The notes under the pieces are model-generated. The model was not told the origin of the DNA. It saw nothing but the letters and a program-made list of their open reading frames with translations, and ran no database searches. The position numbers and the translations under genes were made by a program. 64,000 bases of DNA from an uncultured Bacteroidales bacterium (GTDB lineage: Bacteria > Bacteroidota > Bacteroidia > Bacteroidales > UBA932). This document shows positions 10,401 through 18,756 of the stretch, piece after piece. The DNA lies in NCBI GenBank assembly GCA_944326315.1, contig CALVDP010000001.1, forward strand, positions 36,903 to 100,902, in the 5' to 3' direction. Every line of letters begins with the position of its first letter. The stretch's first letter is position 1.

Positions 10401-11727
10401 GAGGCGTATAGCCCCATGGCTCATAATATGAAGGGAAAAGTGCCAGGTCAAGGCCGACAATAAGGTCGTAATAAGTCATGTTGAACACCCCGTCATTGCC
10501 GTTGAGATAAGACGGGATAAAGTATACTTTCACCTTGTCGCCTATGGCATTGTTGAAATTCAGTTCATCCAGCCTTCTGGAGATAGTGTCGTACTCCCGG
10601 TTCATCAGATAGTGGGAAGTCCTTGTGACATAAGTGGATTCCTTCCCGTTCAGCTTGGCCACCAGGTCCCTGTCGGGTCCGTTGTGTCCGGAAGGGATCA
10701 TGATGAACGCCTGGATGCTCTTTCCCTTGAAGTCAGACTTGTTCAGCTTGTCAAGGGCGTCTATGAACACGTCTATGCCCTTGTTCTTGTACTCGTAGCG
10801 GCCGCCTATGCCGATGAATATCGAGTTCTCCGGAACAGCCTCCCCCGACATGGCAGTAGCGACCTGTACAAGCTTGTCCCTTGCCGCAGAGCGTACCATC
10901 GGATAATCCTCCTCAGAAGGAGTGAAACTATTCTCGAAGCCGTTCGGTGTCACGATGTCCACCTTCCTCCCGAGGAACTGACGGCACTCGTTCGCGGTAA
11001 TGTCACTGACTGTAGTAAAAATGTCCGCATTCTGTGCGGAACACTTCTCAAGGGAATGCCGCGCTATCACATTGTATTCCCTCGCCTTCTCGTCTGCATT
11101 GTACATTGACATGGAGTCGTACAGCGGGAGATTGTTGCCCGCAATGCACCTGCCGATGACAGTGGCGTGCGTCGTGAACACAGTGGCCACCGGTATGCCG
11201 CACTGCTTGATATAAAGCAGTCCCGCCCCGGTAAGCCATTCGTGGAACTGGGCCACGACCTTGATCGAAGGTGAAAGATTGAACTTGTAGAAACTCTCGA
11301 TGACCTTTCCGGCTGCATAGCCGAAAAGCGCGGATTCAACATAATCCCAGTTCCCTGTCAGCGAATCCACCCCGAACCTTAGCCAGTATTCTGTGAGTAT
11401 CTCTGATTTTTTAGTAAGGAATTGTTTGAAATCCACGAGGATAGCTATCGGAGAGCCCGGAATGTTCCATTTCCCGATCCTGACCCTGAGGCCTTCAGAC
11501 TCGGCCTTGGCTTTCCAGTCCTTGTAAAGTCCCTGATCTTCAATGAAATCAGGATTGCTGGCTGTATCCATCCAGACATCTGGACCGATCAGGATATGGT
11601 GCCTCTTTAATTCCGTTTTAAGGTAGAGGGATTTGGTGGCAATCACCGTGTATATTCCCCCTACCTTATTGCAGACCTCCCAGCTTACCTCAAATAGATA
11701 GTCTGGTCTGATCAATTCGTTGTCCAT
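7492..11727 (-). CDS. Fused glycogen synthase-type glycosyltransferase and alpha-glucan phosphorylase
   Basis: A 1411-residue two-enzyme fusion. Residues 1 to about 545 are a glycosyltransferase related to eukaryotic-type (GT3-like) glycogen synthase: 'LFEVSWEVCNKVGGIYTVIAT' at the N-terminus, 'QFHEWLTGAGLLYIK' and 'SYYEPWGYTPLESVAFKVPT' near its end. From about residue 557 a GT35 alpha-glucan phosphorylase begins: 'NLWWCWNESAKNLFRKVDP', 'YFCMEYGLDTSLKIYSGGLG', 'YHCNEGHAAF' and 'EASGTSGEKAAMNGV', in which Lys1165 is the expected pyridoxal-phosphate lysine. A final segment of about 110 residues is beta-rich. The enzyme therefore pairs a chain-extending and a chain-phosphorolysing domain. This architecture is known in Bacteroidetes annotation. 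GH57 is 6 bp upstream and ribF 13 bp downstream. The donor nucleotide (UDP- or ADP-glucose) is not shown by the sequence. Confidence 0.93.
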   Translation of the reverse strand: MDNELIRPDYLFEVSWEVCNKVGGIYTVIATKSLYLKTELKRHHILIGPDVWMDTASNPDFIEDQGLYKDWKAKAESEGLRVRIGKWNIPGSPIAILVDFKQFLTKKSEILTEYWLRFGVDSLTGNWDYVESALFGYAAGKVIESFYKFNLSPSIKVVAQFHEWLTGAGLLYIKQCGIPVATVFTTHATVIGRCIAGNNLPLYDSMSMYNADEKAREYNVIARHSLEKCSAQNADIFTTVSDITANECRQFLGRKVDIVTPNGFENSFTPSEEDYPMVRSAARDKLVQVATAMSGEAVPENSIFIGIGGRYEYKNKGIDVFIDALDKLNKSDFKGKSIQAFIMIPSGHNGPDRDLVAKLNGKESTYVTRTSHYLMNREYDTISRRLDELNFNNAIGDKVKVYFIPSYLNGNDGVFNMTYYDLIVGLDLALFPSYYEPWGYTPLESVAFKVPTLTTTLAGFGLWVKSHYQKDHPGITVLERNDSNYPQVVDGVVDRVKEIAGLTRDDRKRYMDNAKDVSEIALWENNIIYYKQAYSQALDKVIKNKGAFPIYKSDKPMQYKKIDVNKPSWSSVLVSRHLPDGLKDLETLSRNLWWCWNESAKNLFRKVDPKAWEETGENPIAMLDKVSLKRFRDLEKNTEFMGELNLVMNEFNAYMAMKAERKDPSIAYFCMEYGLDTSLKIYSGGLGILAGDYLKETSDMNVNLVAVGLLYRYGYFTQVLSAQGDQVSKYDAQDFMKIPATPVRDAEGNWMTVSVAFPGRNLNARLWRVDVGRTELYLMDTDYEENLPEDRSVTHHLYGGDWENRLKQELLLGVGGIRALRKLGINAQVYHCNEGHAAFTGLERLREFIQNDNLDYPEALELVRASSLFTTHTPVPAGHDAFDEGLLRKYIGHYPQRLKIDWETMMGLGKINGNDVNEKFSMSFLAANISQEVNGVSWLHGKVSRDIFSSMWPGYLPEELHVSYVTNGVHYPTWTAPEWKEIHAKVFGEEFKTHHYDKSCFEGIYKVSDADIWNVRTQLRKKLIAEIKERLSNTSVSNHYSPRQIVTIKETLRDDVLTIGFARRFATYKRAHLLFRDLDRLNEIVNNPERPVQFIFAGKAHPADKAGQDLIKSIVDISKMEQFIGKIVFVPDYDITLAKYLVQGVDVWMNNPTRPLEASGTSGEKAAMNGVMHFSVLDGWWVEGYKPGAGWALPMERTYQDQNYQDELDAATIYSIIENDIAPTYYNISRSTGRSSDWLEYIKNTIAQVACNFTTNRMLTDYINQYYEPQSKRYESLLANDYAVARQIADWKRHLRREWQNVNLVSIVKPDSSNTDVSLGMEFKSEVVLNIGDLKPEEIGVELLFATSDSKGKLHISSIAEFKPVEVNDGVATYQAEITPESAGLYQVAARIYAKNELLPHRQDFELVRWL

Positions 11728-11733
11728 TTGACT

Positions 11734-13104
11734 TTATTTCTTTGTTTTCACCGTTTTTCTGGCAGCCTGTTTTTTCTCTCCAGCTTCCGGTGCAGTCTTT
11801 TTCACGGACTTCCTGGCCGTTACCTTCCTGACTGTCTTCTTTTCCGCAGTCTCAGTCTTGGCCTTGGCTGGTGCTGCCTTTTTTTCAGCTGCAAAGTTAA
11901 CATCTGAAACGGAAATTGCATCATCTACCCTCAAAATAAAATCGCTCAGGACATTCATATAATTTATAAATGCCTCATACGGAGTATCATACGGGTTGAA
12001 ATATTTATGAACCGCACCATCCGAGAAGAACTTCGTGCACATATAATAGAAGTGGTCGCTCTCCTGCAGATGTCCGAAATCAGACCAAAGCTGGTCATTC
12101 TCATCGATGAGGGCTATCTTTTCGGAAACACTGTAAAGCTTCTGGAAAGCGTCGCTCTGGAGTTCGTTTCCAAGCCATGCGGTGATATCCCTCTCTTCGT
12201 CTGCCCATGATATCGGATCAGGAACGTCAAGCTGGGCTACAGCCTTGTGCTTCTTGCCGGCCTGCTCAGGTGTGACGAACTCGAACTCACCGTCCTTGAT
12301 CACCACATCCGGGAAATACCTCATGAAATCGAAGATTCCGCTCTGGGCCTTCTGATGCTCGCCGAATGTCTCGTAATCCATGAAAAGATTGACAATCTCG
12401 TCGTTCTGGGCGGAAGCCTTGATCCAACCGAGGAACTTGTCTCCTGTCAGAGGCCAGTCCTGCCAGTTCTTGTCAGAGAACCTGAAGGCAATGTCATCGC
12501 TCAAGGTATAGTTCCTGAGAAGCAGCTTCAGCTTCGGGGCGAGAGCACCCGAATACACGTAGTTGGGGCTCTTCCAGCCGAGGACATGCTTGGCGCCTTC
12601 GGTAAGCATAGTCTTGAAGCCCATATCATATACCTCGGAGCCTATCTCATCGGAATATACAAGCTCCGTATTGCGGAAAGACTTTGGCGTGACGCCGAAA
12701 TAATGCTCGATGGCAGCCTTGTGCTTCTCCACCTGACGTCTGAATTCAGAAGGTGAAGCCACGGAAGCCAGAGAGTGATAATAAGTCTCGGCAAGGAATT
12801 CCACACAACCTGTCCCGGCAAGCTTGCGGAAGCTGTCTATCACCTCGGGAGCATATCTGTCGAACTGCTCGATTACAGAACCGGAAATGGAAAACGCCAC
12901 CTTGAACTGTCCCTTGTGTGCCCTGATAAGATCGAGCAGAAGTTCATTTGCAGGAAGGTAGCACCGCTGGGCCACCCTTCTCAATATTGTCCTGTTCGCG
13001 AAGTCATCATAATAATGAGAATCTTTCCCGATGTCGAAGAACCTATATAATCTCAATCTGTTGGGCTGGTGTACCTGGAAGTACAGGCAAATACTTTTTT
13101 TCAT
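11734..13104 (-). CDS. GH57 family glycoside hydrolase (alpha-amylase type) with Lys/Ala-rich tail
   Basis: A 456-residue glycoside hydrolase family 57 protein acting on alpha-glucan. The N-terminus 'MKKSICLYFQVHQPNRLRLY' contains the family's conserved HQP. The predicted catalytic pair is Glu147 in 'NTELVYSDEIG' and Asp243 in 'FMDYETFGEH'. There is no signal peptide, so it should act on intracellular glycogen. Residues 405-456 form a separate low-complexity tail with 16 Lys and 3 Arg in 52 residues plus many Ala, Thr and Pro, resembling histone H1-like tails. The catalytic domain alone is of normal length for the family, so the tail is an addition. The gene lies between the GT4-type glycosyltransferase and the synthase/phosphorylase. 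Exact activity (endo-amylase, 4-alpha-glucanotransferase or branching) is not certain. Confidence 0.92.
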   Translation of the reverse strand: MKKSICLYFQVHQPNRLRLYRFFDIGKDSHYYDDFANRTILRRVAQRCYLPANELLLDLIRAHKGQFKVAFSISGSVIEQFDRYAPEVIDSFRKLAGTGCVEFLAETYYHSLASVASPSEFRRQVEKHKAAIEHYFGVTPKSFRNTELVYSDEIGSEVYDMGFKTMLTEGAKHVLGWKSPNYVYSGALAPKLKLLLRNYTLSDDIAFRFSDKNWQDWPLTGDKFLGWIKASAQNDEIVNLFMDYETFGEHQKAQSGIFDFMRYFPDVVIKDGEFEFVTPEQAGKKHKAVAQLDVPDPISWADEERDITAWLGNELQSDAFQKLYSVSEKIALIDENDQLWSDFGHLQESDHFYYMCTKFFSDGAVHKYFNPYDTPYEAFINYMNVLSDFILRVDDAISVSDVNFAAEKKAAPAKAKTETAEKKTVRKVTARKSVKKTAPEAGEKKQAARKTVKTKK

Positions 13105-13127
13105 CGTATTAAAAATTTAAGTTCAGA

Positions 13128-14420
13128 CTATTTTCCTATTACTGATTCGTATACCTTCTTGATCTTGTATGCGGCATTGTTCCATTTGAGCGCATCCACC
13201 TCGTCGCGTCCGCAGCGGGCCGCCATGTCCGACATTGCCGGATAGTTAAGCAGGCCGTACATCGCATCCGCCATGGCGTCCACATCCCAGAAATCCACCT
13301 TGATAGCGTATTTCAGGACTTCGGCCACACCTGACTGTTTGGAAATGATGGAAGGCACATTGGTCTGCATGGCCTCAAGCGGCGATATTCCGAACGGCTC
13401 CGATACCGAAGGCATCACATACACGTCCGACAGGGCGAACATCTTCTGCACGTCAGCCCCGCGGAGGAAGCCGGTAAAGTGGAACCTGTCGGAAATGCCG
13501 AGTCTGGCGACGTGACGAATGCATCTGTTCATCATGTCTCCGCTGCCTGCCATGACAAATCTCACATGGCTGCATCTCTTGAGGACCTTGGCTGCCGCCT
13601 CTATGAAATACTCAGGACCTTTCTGGAAGGTAATACGTCCAAGGAAGGTGACTACCTTGTCCTTGACCCCCCTTTCGACCACGATGTTCTCGCGTCCGCT
13701 GAAATCGACGGCATTGTGCACCGCCACCACCTTGTCAGGGGATATGCCGTACTTGTTGATGACTATGTTCCTGGTGAGTTCGCTCACGGCAATCACCTTG
13801 TCGGCGGCCTCCATTCCCTTTCTCTCCAGGTCATACACCCTTGTATCTATCTTGTCATCGCTGCTCCTGTCGAACGAAGTGGCATGCACATGCACTACGA
13901 GAGGCTTGCCCGTAAGCTGCTTGGCCGCTATGCCGGCAAGATAGGTAAGCCAGTCATGCGCATGAATCACGTCGAATTCATCGGCATGCTGGAGAGCAAT
14001 GGTCGCACCTACCATGGCATATCTTGCGACCTCCTCCATCAGGTTCTCGCCGTACTTGCCGGAAAACTTGTATTTCTGCCCGTACTGCACCCTGAAGCTC
14101 TTGATCTGCCTCTTGCGCTCCTCTTCCACCATCTTGGTGAAATCCTGCGGGTCGACATAAGGTACCATATTCGACCCGATATGTATGAACTTCACCTTGC
14201 CGAGGAATTCATCGACAGATGTGGATACCGTATCAACAGGGACATCGCTCGCATTAATGATCTTCACGGCGCTCTGGTCTTCATCCCCGGAAGCCGACGG
14301 CATCACGAAAAGCACCTCGACTCCGTTTGCCGCAAGACCCTTGGTCATACCATAGCAAGCTGTACCCAATCCTCCTGCGATATGAGGAGGAAATTCCCAA
14401 CCGAACATCAGAACTTTCAT
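13128..14420 (-). CDS. Glycosyltransferase (GT4/GT5 type), glycogen synthase-like
   Basis: A 430-residue GT-B glycosyltransferase. The N-terminus 'MKVLMFGWEFPPHIAGGLG' is the nucleotide-sugar transferase opening seen in starch synthase-type and GT4 enzymes. 'VIHAHDWLTYLAGIAA' follows, then 'VTFLGRITFQKGPEYFIEAA' at the start of the C-terminal Rossmann domain, and the donor-site E-x7-E in 'SEPFGISPLEAMQTN'. Its start overlaps the stop of the upstream debranching enzyme gene by 4 bp (ATGA), so translational coupling is likely. The place in the glycogen cluster makes a role in alpha-glucan chain elongation or priming likely. The donor and product cannot be read from the sequence, and a generic GT4 role cannot be excluded. 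Confidence 0.88.
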   Translation of the reverse strand: MKVLMFGWEFPPHIAGGLGTACYGMTKGLAANGVEVLFVMPSASGDEDQSAVKIINASDVPVDTVSTSVDEFLGKVKFIHIGSNMVPYVDPQDFTKMVEEERKRQIKSFRVQYGQKYKFSGKYGENLMEEVARYAMVGATIALQHADEFDVIHAHDWLTYLAGIAAKQLTGKPLVVHVHATSFDRSSDDKIDTRVYDLERKGMEAADKVIAVSELTRNIVINKYGISPDKVVAVHNAVDFSGRENIVVERGVKDKVVTFLGRITFQKGPEYFIEAAAKVLKRCSHVRFVMAGSGDMMNRCIRHVARLGISDRFHFTGFLRGADVQKMFALSDVYVMPSVSEPFGISPLEAMQTNVPSIISKQSGVAEVLKYAIKVDFWDVDAMADAMYGLLNYPAMSDMAARCGRDEVDALKWNNAAYKIKKVYESVIGK

Positions 14421-16381
14421 ATCCTGTCCTCCTTCCTGTATTTTTTCATCAGATAATCAACCCTAAGCAATGCTGCAGTGCTGCATGCAGACGCAATCGC
14501 GCCATGTGCCTCGTGAGGTGGATCCCCGTCATAAAGCTCGGAGAATGCCCCTACGCCATGCTTGTTGATATCCGCATAGAAACCTTCGGTCAGATATTCG
14601 GCCTTCTTGTAGAAATTGTGTCCCATCATCTCGAAACAGATGCTGACATACGGGGCAAGCAGTTCAGGGAATGCGCAGCCCTGGTGATAAGCAAGGTCCC
14701 TGTCTCTCTGCGAGCCTTCATATACTCCCCTGTACATCACATTCCTCGGAGACAATGTCCTGATGCCCCTGCGTGTGACAAGTTCGTTGTTCACGGTAAG
14801 CACGACATCGGACTTGACCATGTCCTCCACCGGAGAATAGTCGAGAGAGATGGCATACAGCTGGTTCGGACGGACATCCATGTTCTGTCCGGAATTGTCC
14901 ACATAGTCGGCAAGATACCCTGCTTCGTAGTTCCAGAATATTTTCTGGAAATTGTCTTCGACAAGAGTGCGTACAGGAGCCCATTTCTCAATGAACTGGT
15001 TCTTCCTGGCACCGTATTTCTTCTCCATATCGAGGGCGAAACATATCGCATTGTACCAGAAGGCGTTGGTCTCGACCTGATAGCCGGCCCTCTCGGTGAC
15101 AGGATGTCCGTCCACATAGGCGTTCATCCATGAGAGCGCCACACCGTCCATCTGGGCCCAGAGCAGGCCGTTAGGATGCATGGCGACTTCATTCCTGTGC
15201 CCCGGAGCATAGCTCTCGATTATGCCTTTCAGAGTCTTCCCGTATTTCTTCCACACCCTCTTGGCGGCACCGGATTCACCCTTTTCGTCTTCAAGGTAAT
15301 GGATATACTGCTGTATGGTGTCTGTCAGGCGGAGAGGGGCCTCGACCTGGGTCGTCCTGTGGAACAGTCTGTCCTGCTCGTCGGCGATAAGGTTGTCAAG
15401 GATCTCCTCGAACTCGTCACAGTCTCCGTTGGCATAAAGCGTAAGTCCAGGAAGAGAGATGATGGACTCTCTCAGAAGCCCGGTCTCCAGCCATGAGAAA
15501 CCGGCATTGATACGCTTGTGCCCGTTCCTCGAACATTTGAGCATGTCGGCATTCCTGACCAGAAGGTCATGATAGTCATGTATGTCGCCCAGACGCCTGA
15601 TGGCATCGGTGAATTTGCGTTTCAATGTCTTGGGATCATCCTCGGCTACGGAAGCGGAGAACACAATGCTGTCTCCCGGCTTCATGGATACCGTGAAGAA
15701 TCCCGGCACGAAAAGGTCCTCCCTGCAGTTGAAGCCGCGGCGCATCTCGTCCGAATAAGTTATACCGTTGTACCAGTAAGGAAGAGACTTGAACTGGGCC
15801 TTGGAGCTGATCTGCATGTTCAGATCCGGAAAATCCTCGTAAAGGTTGAAGGACACACCGTTGCGTATCTCCTTATAGTCCGTCCTGGCCACAGGATTCT
15901 GGCTGGTGAGACTGTGCACGCTCCTGAATGCCAGGAATGGCTTGAGCATGAGGGTAGCTTTCTCCGGAGCCGAAATGAGATGATACTTGACGAGCACCTG
16001 GTCAGAGTCCGGAGCCATGACTATGGTCTTGCTGAAAAGGATGTCCCCTACCTTGTAGACAATCTCCGGAGCAGGATCCGCATCGAAGTCGATAATGTAC
16101 TTGTGACCTCTCGGTTCATAGACATCGCCATAGCAGTGGATGCCCAGGTTGAATTGCTTGCCGCCTATCACAAGACTCTCGTCAAGAGACGAAAGCAGGA
16201 TGAAATTCCCTCCTCCCAACTTATCTATAGGAACGGCAAGAAGTCCATGGTAACGCCTTGTATTGCAAGTCACTATGGAAGTGTTGCAATAGGCTCCTGT
16301 CTTGTTCGCCACAATGATTTCCCTCTTGAGCGAATACTCCAGGTTTACCAATTCTGACTTGTTGAATTTCAAAAAAGCCAT
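14417..16381 (-). CDS. Glycogen debranching enzyme (amylo-alpha-1,6-glucosidase family)
   Basis: A 654-residue protein with the two-part GDE architecture. The N-terminal beta domain includes 'LKREIIVANKTGAYCNTSIV' and 'NTRRYHGLLAVPID'. The C-terminal (alpha/alpha)6 barrel domain includes 'LTLYANGDCDEFEEIL', 'GLLWAQMDGVALSWMNAYVDG', 'QVETNAFWYNAICFAL' and 'AYHQGCAFPELLAPY'. It removes alpha-1,6 branch stubs of glycogen (GH133-like) in the cytoplasm; no signal peptide is present. It is separated by 28 bp from glgB upstream and overlaps the glycosyltransferase gene downstream by 4 bp, so synthesis and breakdown enzymes are expressed together. Acidic residues for catalysis are expected in the C-terminal domain, but I do not assign them individually. 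Confidence 0.93.
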   Translation of the reverse strand: MAFLKFNKSELVNLEYSLKREIIVANKTGAYCNTSIVTCNTRRYHGLLAVPIDKLGGGNFILLSSLDESLVIGGKQFNLGIHCYGDVYEPRGHKYIIDFDADPAPEIVYKVGDILFSKTIVMAPDSDQVLVKYHLISAPEKATLMLKPFLAFRSVHSLTSQNPVARTDYKEIRNGVSFNLYEDFPDLNMQISSKAQFKSLPYWYNGITYSDEMRRGFNCREDLFVPGFFTVSMKPGDSIVFSASVAEDDPKTLKRKFTDAIRRLGDIHDYHDLLVRNADMLKCSRNGHKRINAGFSWLETGLLRESIISLPGLTLYANGDCDEFEEILDNLIADEQDRLFHRTTQVEAPLRLTDTIQQYIHYLEDEKGESGAAKRVWKKYGKTLKGIIESYAPGHRNEVAMHPNGLLWAQMDGVALSWMNAYVDGHPVTERAGYQVETNAFWYNAICFALDMEKKYGARKNQFIEKWAPVRTLVEDNFQKIFWNYEAGYLADYVDNSGQNMDVRPNQLYAISLDYSPVEDMVKSDVVLTVNNELVTRRGIRTLSPRNVMYRGVYEGSQRDRDLAYHQGCAFPELLAPYVSICFEMMGHNFYKKAEYLTEGFYADINKHGVGAFSELYDGDPPHEAHGAIASACSTAALLRVDYLMKKYRKEDRI

Positions 16382-16409
16382 AATTTAATATATTATAGGT
16401 TAATAATTT

Positions 16410-18440
16410 TCAGTCTATTTTCCTTAGGACCACAGCACAGCGGCTCGGAAGGTAGAGATACAGCGTATGGTCGTATTTCTGATTCCCGTTCGGTGATTTT
16501 TCATCCAAAGAGATATGTTCCTCCCCGGTCTTTATCCTTGAGAATCCGTCAAATTCCGCTTCATCACTGTCCAGCGCCACCCTGTATTTCCCCGGAGGGG
16601 CTGAAAACCCATAGTCTGAAAAGGATAGGCAAGGATTGAAATTGAAGGCAAAGATACAATTTATTCTTTTGAATACTAATATTTTTTTCTCCTCATCCTG
16701 GACAAGCAGCTCAGGACGGTCCTCAAGTATACCCTCTGACTTTCCGAGCCTTATCATCGCATTGTCGAAATTCAGGAGATACCTGTACCTGAGATAGTCA
16801 GGCTCTGAAAGCGACCACTGGCGCCGCGCGTACTTGTACGACCATCCGTTTCCCTCCCTCGGGAAATCTATCCATTCCGGATGCCCGAATTCATTGCCCA
16901 TGAAATTGAGGTAGCCGTCTCCGGCGGTAGCCATGGTCACCAGCCTTATCATCTTGTGCAGGGCAATACCCCTGTCCACTATGTCTGACTTGGAATCCTT
17001 GTTCATGGAGAAGTACATCTCCTTGTCCATCAGGCGGAAAATTATGGTCTTGTCACCCACCATGGCCTGGTCGTGGCATTCCGCATAGCTGATTGTCTTC
17101 TCGTCAGACCTCTTGTTGGTAAGCTGCCACCACATCTCGCCCATGCTCCACTTGTCGTCCGGAAGCTCCTTGATCCATTTAATCCAATGATCGGCCACAC
17201 CCATGCTCATGCGGAAGTCAAAGCCTATACCTCCGGCCTCGAAAGGTGCAGCGAGCCCCGCCATTCCGCTCACGTCCTCCGCAATGGTGAATGCATCGGG
17301 ATTCAGCTCATGCACAAGCATATTGGCAAGTGCAAGATAGGTCACTGCGGATTCATCTACCCCGCCGTTGAAATAATTGTCATACCCCACGAAATCCTTC
17401 CCGAGCCCATGGTCCCAGTAAAGCATGCTGGTGACCCCGTCGAAACGGAATCCGTCTATGTGGTATTCCTCCATCCAGTATTTGCAGTTCGACAGCAGGA
17501 AATGCTGGGTCTCGTGTCTTCCGTAGTCAAAACACCTTGAGCCCCACGCAGGATGGCGGCCTCTCGGACCGGAGTAGAAATACATGTCGTCCTTGCCGTC
17601 GAAATTCCCCAGGCCCTCAAGCTCGTTGTCCACGGAATGCGAATGAACGATATCCATCACCACTGCTATGCCGGCTCCATGCGCCTCATCGACCAGCCGC
17701 TTGAATTCCTCCGGAGTGCCGAAACGGGAACTCAAAGCATAGAAATTTGACACCTGATATCCGAAGGACCCGTAATACGGATGCTCCTGCAAGGCCATGA
17801 TCTGAATAGTGTCGTATCCGTCCTTGACGATTCTCGGGAGAACATTCCGGCGGAATTCGTCGAACGTGGACACCTTGCCCTCCTCGGAACTCATGCCGAT
17901 ATGGCATTCATAAATGAACGGATGCTCCCGCTTCCCCGGTCTGCCGTGCTTCCACCTGTAAGGCTTGTCCGGATCCCACACCTGGGCCACGAACAGCTTG
18001 GTCTCCGGATCCTGCACAGCCCTTGTGGTATATGCCGGAAGCCTTTCTCCACCGCCTCCGGGCCACTCCACATACAATTTGTAACAAGTGCCGTCGGAAA
18101 TGAACATCGAGCCGACACGGATCTCCCAGTTCCCGGAGCCCACGGGCTTGAGCGCATAGGCTTCCGTCCTTTTCCAGTTGTTAAACTCGCCTATAAGATA
18201 AATCTTGGTGGCGTTGGGAGCCCACTCCCGGAAGATCCAGTCACCCTCCGCAGTCCGGTGCATACCATAATACAGATGGTTGTTCAGTCCCTTTGACAGG
18301 GATCCGTCCGTCTCTATGTCGGCCCTCGCTTCGAGTATGCGCCGGTGACGGGCATCGATGGCATCCTTGTACGGGGCAAGCCACTTGTCCGTCTCGTAAA
18401 TCATAGGCATGCCGCCTGCATTCTTCTCGTTTTCCTTCAT
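16410..18440 (-). CDS. glgB: 1,4-alpha-glucan branching enzyme, eukaryote-like GH13 type
   Basis: A 676-residue branching enzyme that forms alpha-1,6 branches in glycogen. An N-terminal CBM48-like domain shows 'DWIFREWAPNATKIYLIGEFN'. The GH13 barrel follows with region I 'DIVHSHSVDN', region II 'GFRFDGVTSM' (nucleophile Asp334), region III 'TIAEDVSG' and region IV 'AECHDQAMVG'. 'DYFNGGVDESAVTYLALAN' and 'FMGNEFGHPEWIDFPREGN' resemble the eukaryotic/GH13_8 subfamily more than the E. coli-type enzyme. The start may instead be one of two Met codons 10-12 residues further in (MPMIYETDKW). xseB ends 36 bp upstream on the same strand. Identification is secure; subfamily is judged by eye. Confidence 0.95.
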   Translation of the reverse strand: MKENEKNAGGMPMIYETDKWLAPYKDAIDARHRRILEARADIETDGSLSKGLNNHLYYGMHRTAEGDWIFREWAPNATKIYLIGEFNNWKRTEAYALKPVGSGNWEIRVGSMFISDGTCYKLYVEWPGGGGERLPAYTTRAVQDPETKLFVAQVWDPDKPYRWKHGRPGKREHPFIYECHIGMSSEEGKVSTFDEFRRNVLPRIVKDGYDTIQIMALQEHPYYGSFGYQVSNFYALSSRFGTPEEFKRLVDEAHGAGIAVVMDIVHSHSVDNELEGLGNFDGKDDMYFYSGPRGRHPAWGSRCFDYGRHETQHFLLSNCKYWMEEYHIDGFRFDGVTSMLYWDHGLGKDFVGYDNYFNGGVDESAVTYLALANMLVHELNPDAFTIAEDVSGMAGLAAPFEAGGIGFDFRMSMGVADHWIKWIKELPDDKWSMGEMWWQLTNKRSDEKTISYAECHDQAMVGDKTIIFRLMDKEMYFSMNKDSKSDIVDRGIALHKMIRLVTMATAGDGYLNFMGNEFGHPEWIDFPREGNGWSYKYARRQWSLSEPDYLRYRYLLNFDNAMIRLGKSEGILEDRPELLVQDEEKKILVFKRINCIFAFNFNPCLSFSDYGFSAPPGKYRVALDSDEAEFDGFSRIKTGEEHISLDEKSPNGNQKYDHTLYLYLPSRCAVVLRKID

Positions 18441-18476
18441 AAAGTCCAGGTATTTTATACAGGTATTCTATATCAT

Positions 18477-18692
18477 TCAGTTTGTCTCTATGGAATCCAC
18501 TTTAGAGCGTGCCGTCCTCAGATACTTCCTGCATTCGGCTATCAGCGTATCAGCTTTCCTGATATAGCTGTCTATGTCGTCGATGCCGGTCTCGGGGTCT
18601 TCCACCCGGGCCGCTATCTTCTCAAGCTCCGCCACAGCACCGGCATAGTCGAAACCGGTTCCGTCATCTGCTGTCTTTTTCTTTCCTGCCAT
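18477..18692 (-). CDS. xseB: Exodeoxyribonuclease VII small subunit
   Basis: A 71-residue protein matching XseB in size and pattern: 'DYAGAVAELEKIAARVEDPE' with the conserved L..I...LE arrangement, then helical 'SYIRKADTLIAECRKYLRTA'. It partners the XseA large subunit, whose gene ends 57 bp upstream. The start codon lies only 14 bp downstream of a copy of the dispersed structured repeat described separately. Being short, it is recognised by the motif plus the xseA neighbour. Confidence 0.93.
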   Translation of the reverse strand: MAGKKKTADDGTGFDYAGAVAELEKIAARVEDPETGIDDIDSYIRKADTLIAECRKYLRTARSKVDSIETN

Positions 18693-18706
18693 AATATCAC
18701 AATATA

Positions 18707-18756
18707 ACGATTTCTTCGAAATCTCTTTTCCTTTTGCGTGTCACCCCTCTTAATTT
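18707..18756 (-). repeat. Dispersed structured repeat, copy A (short form)
   Basis: On the minus strand this segment reads TTAAGAGGGGTGACACG, then CAAAAGGAAAAGAGATTTCG and AAGAAATCGT. It matches the left half of copies B and C2 almost base for base. It contains the small hairpin GATTTC-GAA-GAAATC (18709-18723) but lacks the large 14-15 bp inverted repeat found in B and C2. The TAA at its beginning is the xseA stop codon, and its other end is 14 bp before the xseB start. Confidence 0.8.

Noticed and set aside
13479-14456. Plus-strand open frame of 325 codons opposite the GT4-type gene
   Set aside because: Antisense shadow of a well-supported glycosyltransferase; no motif or start context.
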